DNA of 64,000 nt from Flavobacterium branchiarum (GTDB lineage Bacteria > Bacteroidota > Bacteroidia > Flavobacteriales > Flavobacteriaceae): positions 1 through 64,000 of the forward strand of contig NZ_JAUFQQ010000003.1 of assembly GCF_030409845.1 (NCBI RefSeq), written 5' to 3'. Positions 59,125 to 64,000 of this stretch are shown in pieces. The notes below the pieces were generated by a model. The model had not been told where the DNA came from. It did no database searches and worked only from the letters and a program-made list of their open reading frames with translations. The translations under genes were made by a program, and so were the position numbers. Position 1 is the first letter of the stretch. Each line of letters starts with the position of its first letter.

Positions 59125-59585
59125 AGTAACTAACACAATATTTGTCTCTGCCCAGTCTTGTCTTTCTGACGCAGGAAGAATCTCTACAAGAAACTAACAC
59201 AACGCATTCTTAGATTGTCGAGCTACTCGATTAGTTTCTTCGTTCCTCAGAAAGACAAGTTTGCGAATGGTTTACGATTAATAGAGCTCCATAAGAAGCT
59301 AACACAATATTTGTCTCTGCCCAGTCTTGTCTTTCTGACGCAGGAAGAATCTCCGCAAGAAACTAACATAAAGTATTTCTTTATTGCCTCCTGCTTTAGC
59401 TGGAGGTTTGCAAATGAGTAATGAAAAGGCTTTAGCCAAAATAGTGCTTATTATGGCTTTCTGCCTAGTTTTGTTATTCCGAAGAATGAGGAATCTCCGT
59501 AAGAAACTAACACAACGCATTCTTAGATTGTCGAGCTCCTAGAAGAGATTCTTCGTTCCTCAGAAAGACAAGTTTGCGACTGTTT
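59125..59585. repeat. Cluster of dispersed hairpin repeats
   Basis: Units share CAGTCTTGTCTTTCTGACGC, AGGAAGAATCTC and CAAGAAACTAACACAACGCA, and the opposite arm TTCTTCGTTCCTCAGAAAGA (about 59240 and 59550). A 169-bp direct repeat starts with AACACAATATTTGTCTCTGC at 59132 and 59301. Each full element is a hairpin with arms that complement each other (CTTGTCTTTCTGA/TCAGAAAGACAAG). The short frames here are artefacts; the gap 59111-59595 shows no gene. Confidence 0.8.
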
Positions 59586-59595
59586 TGTGTAGACT

Positions 59596-59829
59596 TTATT
59601 CTTTCTCCAAATACGGATTGAGTACCTCGGCTAATTCATTGAGCCAATAAAAGGAATCTTGTACTTTGTCCATGTCTAATTTTAGGGTTTCACTTTCTCT
59701 CATTACTGCCAAGCCTATGATATGGTTTAATTGACGTATCGTCTTAGCCATGTTTTTGGGATCTATATTATTATTGAAAAATTCTGCCAATCTTATTTCT
59801 GTTTCTTTTGTTAATCCTTCTGTAGTCAT
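59596..59829 (-). CDS. Small protein of unknown function, divergent from XRE
   Basis: A 77-residue acidic helical protein (MTTEGLTKETEIRLAEFFNN, then IRQLNHIIGLAVMRESETLK and a conserved-looking DSFYWLNELAEVLNPYL). The frame begins at 59853 with MKNLKNK, but the Met at 59829 gives a better domain start. It is transcribed away from the small XRE gene, with a perfect palindrome between them, so the two are probably coregulated. A partner or antitoxin-like role is possible. Confidence 0.6.
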   Translation of the reverse strand: MTTEGLTKETEIRLAEFFNNNIDPKNMAKTIRQLNHIIGLAVMRESETLKLDMDKVQDSFYWLNELAEVLNPYLEKE

Positions 59830-59864
59830 TGTCTTATTTTTTAGGTTCTTCAAATATAGTAAAT

Positions 59865-59884
59865 TACACCCATATATGGGTGTA
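59865..59884. promoter_or_regulatory. Perfect 20-bp palindromic operator
   Basis: TACACCCATATATGGGTGTA is an exact palindrome, centred between the divergent small gene and the XRE gene (32 bp from the XRE start). It is the natural binding site of the XRE dimer. Confidence 0.7.
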
Positions 59885-59915
59885 GTTGAAAAATAAATCT
59901 TATGACTTTTGAAAT

Positions 59916-60146
59916 ATGGATATTTCAGAAGAAACGTTTATTGCAAATCTAGGCATTCACATAAGGCAGCTACGTGAAAAGAAAGGCATGTCTCAACAAG
60001 ACTTAGCTGATGATTGCAATGTTACCCAAAATCAAATAGGAAGAATAGAAAGAGCAGAAATTAATACAAGTGTAAAAAACCTTGTGAAAATTGCTAATGC
60101 TTTAGGAGTTGAACCTTATGAATTGATGGATTTTACGAGGAAATAA
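59916..60146 (+). CDS. Small XRE-family repressor
   Basis: A 76-residue HTH protein with almost no sequence outside the DNA-binding domain: IANLGIHIRQLREKKGMSQQ, DLADDCNVTQNQIGRIERAE and VKNLVKIANALGVEPYELMD form the five helices of a Cro/C1-type domain. It lies downstream of a perfect palindrome and divergent from a small gene, so it should repress both. This is the arrangement of control proteins in restriction-modification and mobile defence units. Confidence 0.88.
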   Translation: MDISEETFIANLGIHIRQLREKKGMSQQDLADDCNVTQNQIGRIERAEINTSVKNLVKIANALGVEPYELMDFTRK

Positions 60147-60273
60147 GGATTGATAATTTTTTGTGAAACCAAGATAGTATTTTGAAAAATTATTTTTTTG
60201 GTTGACTGCAAATGTTCAATTTAAAAATTACTTAGCCCTAAGGGTTCTTAAAAAAGTTAAGCGTTATTAATAA

Positions 60274-61107
60274 ATGGAAGAACAAGAAACAACATTAGAA
60301 AAATTGAGCAACTCTGCTTTGTCGAAAATAAAATTACCAATTGTTTCAACTTATGTCATAGTTTTGATTGTTTATAACTGGCAAATATTATTGTATCTTA
60401 TATTTAAAAATGAAGCCATTGACTTAAAGATCGATTATATCGTTTGTAAAAATCGCGGAGAATACTTTTTTAATATTTTAATTCCAGTTCTTATTGCATT
60501 GATGTACACTCTTTTTTTTCCAATTCTTCAAGTCGGTATTAATGTACTTTTTAACTATTTTAAGAAGATGGATAAAAAGATATTAAAAACTGAGGAACTT
60601 GATGATGCCATTCATCGTTTCGAATTACAGCAGAATTTAACGGGAAAACAGTCTTTAGAAAGATTGCAAGCTAATATTGAACTTTTAACAACTGAAAATC
60701 AAAAGTTAATTCTTGATAATAAAACTCTACTTGAGCGAGTAAAAGATGTGAATCAACGTGATGAGAATACAAATATTTTTCGTGATACTATCAATAAGAA
60801 AAAGGAAAAGGAGTTAAATGAAATTTCTAAAAGTCTTCTTTCTAAATTTAATGAGTTTACTTTTGAAGAAAAAAGTGTATTTTTAGATTTAATTAATTTT
60901 TTTGATAAAAAAGATAAATTTTTATTAAAGAATGAAATTTCTAATATTTCAATTCATGAGAATTTTATTGAGCAACCATTAAATGTTTTGTTAGAAAATA
61001 GTATTCTGAATCTGTATTATTACAGTGGAGGAGATAAGTATGCGCCTTCAGTTATTGGTTTCGAGGTATTAGAATATTTTAAAAATAATTTTTCCAATAA
61101 ACTATAG
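60274..61107 (+). CDS. Membrane coiled-coil protein with winged-helix-like C-terminus
   Basis: A 277-residue protein of unknown family. Two membrane segments are near residues 23-42 (IVSTYVIVLIVYNWQILLYL) and 67-91 (ILIPVLIALMYTLFFPILQV). A coiled coil covers about residues 110-165 (SLERLQANIELLTTENQKLI), and the last 90 residues (LLSKFNEFTFEEKSVFLDLI, then PLNVLLENSILNLYYYSGGD and FEVLEYFKNNF) look like a winged-helix sensor. Two membrane helices followed by such a domain recall superinfection-exclusion (SieB-like) and other abortive systems, but I cannot confirm a family. It lies between the XRE regulator and the TIR pair. Confidence 0.65.
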   Translation: MEEQETTLEKLSNSALSKIKLPIVSTYVIVLIVYNWQILLYLIFKNEAIDLKIDYIVCKNRGEYFFNILIPVLIALMYTLFFPILQVGINVLFNYFKKMDKKILKTEELDDAIHRFELQQNLTGKQSLERLQANIELLTTENQKLILDNKTLLERVKDVNQRDENTNIFRDTINKKKEKELNEISKSLLSKFNEFTFEEKSVFLDLINFFDKKDKFLLKNEISNISIHENFIEQPLNVLLENSILNLYYYSGGDKYAPSVIGFEVLEYFKNNFSNKL

Positions 61108-61221
61108 TATTTTGTTCAAGTATTGGGGGGTGGCTTGAGTGAATTTTAATTGTATTTTCGTTTGTCGAATAATAATTTACTCTAAAATTTGCAGTTTTAC
61201 TAATTAATATAACATTTGAAT

Positions 61222-61734
61222 ATGGTTGTAGATGATAATTCATTATTAAGGATGGATAATATTGAATATGTAAAGTCACTTGATGACGAAATCGATTGGA
61301 AAATAATCGACCAAATACATACAGCAACTCTAAACTTTTCAACGACAAGTTTAGAGTTGAAAAAAATATTTCTTGTTTTAATAGGTATCGCAGTTCCTTC
61401 TTTAATAAAATTAGCTGGTGACAAGATTGATACTTCATTGTTTGTTACAATTTATTTGCTTGCTTTAGCATTTTGGTCTTTAGATAGTTTTACATATTTT
61501 TATCAGGAAAAATTAAGAGAAAAAATGGATGTACATTTTGCTAACATTAAGAATAGGAATCTACCGACATTGACTTCTAAACCGGTGATAGGTGATGATT
61601 TCACATTAGAAAATAGCAGAACAAGTTCAAATAGAATAAGGCGGTCTATAGTAAACCTATCTGTAATGCTTTATATGTTTGTGGTTGGACTTAATACAGT
61701 TGCTCTTGTTTTATATTTAATGGAGATAATTTAA
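61222..61734 (+). CDS. Small membrane protein coupled to a TIR protein (effector candidate)
   Basis: A 170-residue protein with about three membrane helices: KIFLVLIGIAVPSLIKLA (about 47-64), LFVTIYLLALAFWSLDSF (about 72-90) and VMLYMFVVGLNTVALVLYLM (about 146-166). The N-terminal 45 residues are soluble and acidic. The layout resembles SLATT/S-2TM-type effectors that pair with nucleotide-signal sensors, though no motif proves it. The ATG at 61222 is used; an in-frame TTG lies 6 bp upstream. Its TAA overlaps the ATG of the TIR gene, so the two are made together. Confidence 0.65.
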   Translation: MVVDDNSLLRMDNIEYVKSLDDEIDWKIIDQIHTATLNFSTTSLELKKIFLVLIGIAVPSLIKLAGDKIDTSLFVTIYLLALAFWSLDSFTYFYQEKLREKMDVHFANIKNRNLPTLTSKPVIGDDFTLENSRTSSNRIRRSIVNLSVMLYMFVVGLNTVALVLYLMEII

Positions 61735-62069
61735 TGAACATATTTGTAAGCTACACAACGAGAAATAATGAAGTGACAAAGAAAAATTTGATGAATTTTT
61801 CAAAAAAAATAAATTCGTTGGGTAAAATTTTTATTGACCTAATAGATAATAAGTCAGTTGATAAACAAGGAAGAATTGTTAAAGAATTAAAAACAGCACA
61901 ATTATTGATTTTGATTAAATCTCAAAGTACTTTAAATTCAGAATGGGTTAAATTTGAGTTGAACTGTGCAAAAAGATTATGCATACCCGTAATAGAGTTT
62001 GATGTAAATGAAATTGATGATTTAACTCAACAAGAAATCGAAGAAAAAATTAATAGATGTAGGGAATAG
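61734..62069 (+). CDS. Short TIR-domain protein
   Basis: A 111-residue protein with TIR features: NIFVSYTTRNNEVTKKN (box 1 strand and loop), ELKTAQLLILIKSQSTLNSE, WVKFELNCAKRLCIPVIEFD (box 2/3-like region, with the Glu after W-V-K-F in the place of the catalytic Glu of NADase TIRs). It is shorter than the usual 130-150 residues, ending just after the last strand. It resembles ThsB/DUF1863-type TIR proteins of the Thoeris defence. Coupled to the membrane protein by a 1-bp overlap. Function as NAD-derived signal producer is inferred. Confidence 0.7.
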   Translation: MNIFVSYTTRNNEVTKKNLMNFSKKINSLGKIFIDLIDNKSVDKQGRIVKELKTAQLLILIKSQSTLNSEWVKFELNCAKRLCIPVIEFDVNEIDDLTQQEIEEKINRCRE

Positions 62070-62106
62070 TTCTGTTACTAAAAAATGTTTAATATTTCAA
62101 TAAACT

Positions 62107-62134
62107 AAAAAAGACCTCAATTGAGGTCTTTTTT
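62107..62134. terminator. Bidirectional terminator between TIR and TerC genes
   Basis: AAAAAAGACCTCAA and its exact reverse complement form a perfect palindrome with A and T runs; effective in both directions for the convergent genes. Confidence 0.88.
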
Positions 62135-62144
62135 GGTAAGTATA

Positions 62145-63152
62145 TTATTTGTTTTCTTCTTCTTTTGGTTCTGGAAACATAACCGATAGTACTACTGATA
62201 TTATTAAAACTCCAGCAATCACAATTAGAGAATAAATTGATTCTATGTGATAGAATGGAGAGATAATCATTTTAACTCCAATAAACGCAAGGATAATTGC
62301 AAGTCCGTATTGTAGTTTACTAAACAAATGGATGAAATTATCAAGTAAGAAGAACAATGCTCTTAATCCTAAAATTGCAAATATGTTTGATGTATACAAG
62401 ATAAATGGATCACTTGAGATAGCAAAAATTGCAGGAATTGAATCTACTGCAAAAAGTAAATCTGTAAATTCTATAACTGCTACAACTACTAAAAGCGGAG
62501 TTGCAAGTTTTTTTCCGTTTTCGTATGTAAAGAATTTATCTCCATCATACTTATCGCTTACCTTAAAGAACTTTCTAATTAGTTTAGCTCCTCTAGTGTT
62601 GTTGTAGTCTTCATCTTCGTCTTCATTTCCTGCAGACCATGATTTTATACCAGCATACACTAAGAATAGTCCAAAGGCAGTCATGATAAGGTTAATATCA
62701 TATTTGAATCCTTCGACACCTACAAGGCTTAAAAGCTTGTTTAAATACGTTAATTCGATTAAGAAAGCACCAGAGAATATAAATATGGCTCTTAATACTA
62801 AGGCTCCTATGATACCCCAGAATAATACTTTGTGTTTGTTAGTGTTTGGTACATCAAAAAACTTGAATACTAATATAAAAACAAAAAGGTTATCTACAGA
62901 AAGTGCTTTTTCGATCCAATACGCTGATTGAAATTCATAAAATTTAACTGCACCTGCATAATAGTATACTAAGCCACTAAAGCCCATTGCTAAGCTTATC
63001 CATACTAATGACCAAGAAATAGCTTCTTTATTGCTTACGACATGACTTTTTTTGTTGAAAATTCCTAAATCTAGTAATAGCATAATCACCACTGCGATTG
63101 CAAAAGTTACTATTAATCCAGGATGTTCTGAGAAAATGGGATGTTCGTTCAT
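62145..63152 (-). CDS. TerC family membrane protein
   Basis: A 335-residue membrane protein with nine or so helices. TerC motifs: EALSVDNLFVFILVFKFFD, VLFWGIIGALVLRAIFIFSG and FTDLLFAVDSIPAIFAISSD, with the acidic intramembrane D-N and D-S residues. TerC/Alx proteins are linked to tellurite resistance and manganese export. The Ter-associated kinase-like gene lies 42 bp upstream on the same strand, so they probably belong to one ter operon that continues beyond the window. Confidence 0.93.
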   Translation of the reverse strand: MNEHPIFSEHPGLIVTFAIAVVIMLLLDLGIFNKKSHVVSNKEAISWSLVWISLAMGFSGLVYYYAGAVKFYEFQSAYWIEKALSVDNLFVFILVFKFFDVPNTNKHKVLFWGIIGALVLRAIFIFSGAFLIELTYLNKLLSLVGVEGFKYDINLIMTAFGLFLVYAGIKSWSAGNEDEDEDYNNTRGAKLIRKFFKVSDKYDGDKFFTYENGKKLATPLLVVVAVIEFTDLLFAVDSIPAIFAISSDPFILYTSNIFAILGLRALFFLLDNFIHLFSKLQYGLAIILAFIGVKMIISPFYHIESIYSLIVIAGVLIISVVLSVMFPEPKEEENK

Positions 63153-63194
63153 TTGTTATTTATTAAGTTAATTTTTGTTTTTAATTGTTTTTAT

Positions 63195-64000
63195 TTATTT
63201 GTTTGCCATTGTAATTACGATTACTCTTCCTCCTTCTTCTCTGGATAGGAGTAGTTTTTTTCCGTCGGTAAGCTCTACCATTGTACCAATTGGAATTTCT
63301 TTGTCTTCTGTTAAATCTTTTAAATCGGTTAGTTTCTGATTGACTAACACCCATTTACCTTCATGAAATGTAAAATAACCAACAGGTATTTTCTGTGCTG
63401 CGGTTAGCTTTTCATTTCTGGCAATATTACGATTAACGTGCCATTGAAACAAGTATTGATCGTTATAAACCATTAATCTATGATTTTCGGGTTTCCATAC
63501 CGATTCTTGGGCTTGATAATAGAGGTCTAAAACAGGGAGTGTGCCCTTGTGGGAAGTACCGCAAAATGGGCATTTTGGTGTGTTTGTATTGTCAAAAACA
63601 TACCATTTTTGTTCGCAAGATGTGTTGTGACATTTCTGCATTAAATCGGATGTTTTAAGCAAAGCTATTTCCCATTCTTCTGCCGTTGGTCTTTGCATCG
63701 GATTGTGCAATCCATCTATAAACACTTTATCGAATAATGTTTTTAGATACGGCCCCGTAATCGTGTAAGGGAGTTTGGTGATATCTGCCCAAGGCAAATC
63801 CCATTTTGATACCTGATTAAGTTTTGGTCTGTTTGCATTGTCTGTAGGATGCTCTATAAACATTGCTTTTTCGCCCATAGACAATAAATCATCTTTCTCG
63901 GTGTCTAGATCATGAACTTTACCTCCTTTTAATGGATGACGATGTAATAGAAACATATAGATAAGTACCGGCAAAGCATGCAAATCTGTTAATCTGTTTG
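63195..64000 (-). CDS. Ter-associated kinase-like protein, C-terminal part (runs off window)
   Basis: The frame is open to the window edge, reading NRLTDLHALPVLIYMFLLHR before any good start, so the N-terminal kinase lobe lies outside. Visible are the end of a protein kinase-like C-lobe (LPYTITGPYLKTLFDKVFID, then HNPMQRPTAEEWEIAL), a zinc ribbon with Cys pairs (KCHNTSCEQ and CPFCGTSHKG) and a C-terminal beta domain (GTMVELTDGKKLLLSREEGG). This is the layout of the TerY-linked kinase (YegI-like) of tellurite-resistance phosphorylation triads. It precedes TerC by 42 bp. Confidence 0.8.
   Translation of the reverse strand, partial: NRLTDLHALPVLIYMFLLHRHPLKGGKVHDLDTEKDDLLSMGEKAMFIEHPTDNANRPKLNQVSKWDLPWADITKLPYTITGPYLKTLFDKVFIDGLHNPMQRPTAEEWEIALLKTSDLMQKCHNTSCEQKWYVFDNTNTPKCPFCGTSHKGTLPVLDLYYQAQESVWKPENHRLMVYNDQYLFQWHVNRNIARNEKLTAAQKIPVGYFTFHEGKWVLVNQKLTDLKDLTEDKEIPIGTMVELTDGKKLLLSREEGGRVIVITMANK

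Noticed and set aside
59215..59520. Two short open frames on opposite strands
   Set aside because: Both lie inside the hairpin repeat cluster and encode the repeat arms in different frames.

Overview
The window is a low-GC Bacteroidetes chromosome segment, most likely Flavobacterium. Support comes from the promoters (TTG, about 18-22 bp, then TAnnTTTG, seen before three tRNAs and several genes), the near absence of Shine-Dalgarno sites, and gene families typical of Flavobacteriaceae: TonB-dependent receptor plus phytase, M56 peptidase with a TonB-like tail, DUF4407 and GxxExxY proteins.

Bases 1 to about 22050 are the right-hand part of a Mu-like, contractile-tailed prophage; its left end, transposase and repressor lie outside the window. 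A minus-strand block carries packaging and head-entry genes (small and large terminase, gp36-like protein, DUF935 portal, Mu F-like minor head protein). A divergent plus-strand block carries protease/scaffold, major capsid, lysis genes (coiled-coil membrane protein, CHAP endolysin, a probable unimolecular spanin), sheath, tube, tail assembly chaperone with a second-frame extension, tape measure, baseplate genes, fibres and a BspA-like adhesin. At the right end, where Mu carries mom, lie a 98-nt near-perfect hairpin and a thymidylate-synthase-fold gene whose active site looks cytosine-specific. The prophage has entered the signal-peptide codons of an OmpW-like gene, of which only the 3' part (22078-22977) is present here. 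Several reading-frame breaks at homopolymers occur in the prophage; some look like programmed frameshifts, others like decay or sequencing indels.

From 23 to 57 kb the content is mostly core: thioredoxin, M1 peptidase and DUF58 protein, two identical tRNA-Asp genes bracketing a tandem pair of XRE regulators, an AraC regulator with an EmrAB/TolC-type efflux operon, ruvC, hemW, a hydroxyacid dehydrogenase, a cyclase/GNAT/DUF4260/MmcQ operon, DUF4407, a TonB receptor with a beta-propeller phytase, PEP carboxykinase, a saccharopine-dehydrogenase-like protein, a BlaI/M56 pair and an M20 peptidase. Tandem and dispersed repeats (67-bp and 98-bp units rich in CGCAAAG, and hairpin elements) fill several gaps.

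From the tRNA-Leu gene (57.66 kb) to about 62.1 kb is an accessory stretch: a HigBA-like toxin-antitoxin pair, hairpin repeats, a small XRE regulator with a perfect 20-bp palindromic operator, a membrane coiled-coil protein, and a translationally coupled membrane-protein/TIR-domain pair that looks like a small defence module. The window ends with TerC and the C-terminal part of a Ter-associated kinase-like protein that runs off the edge.
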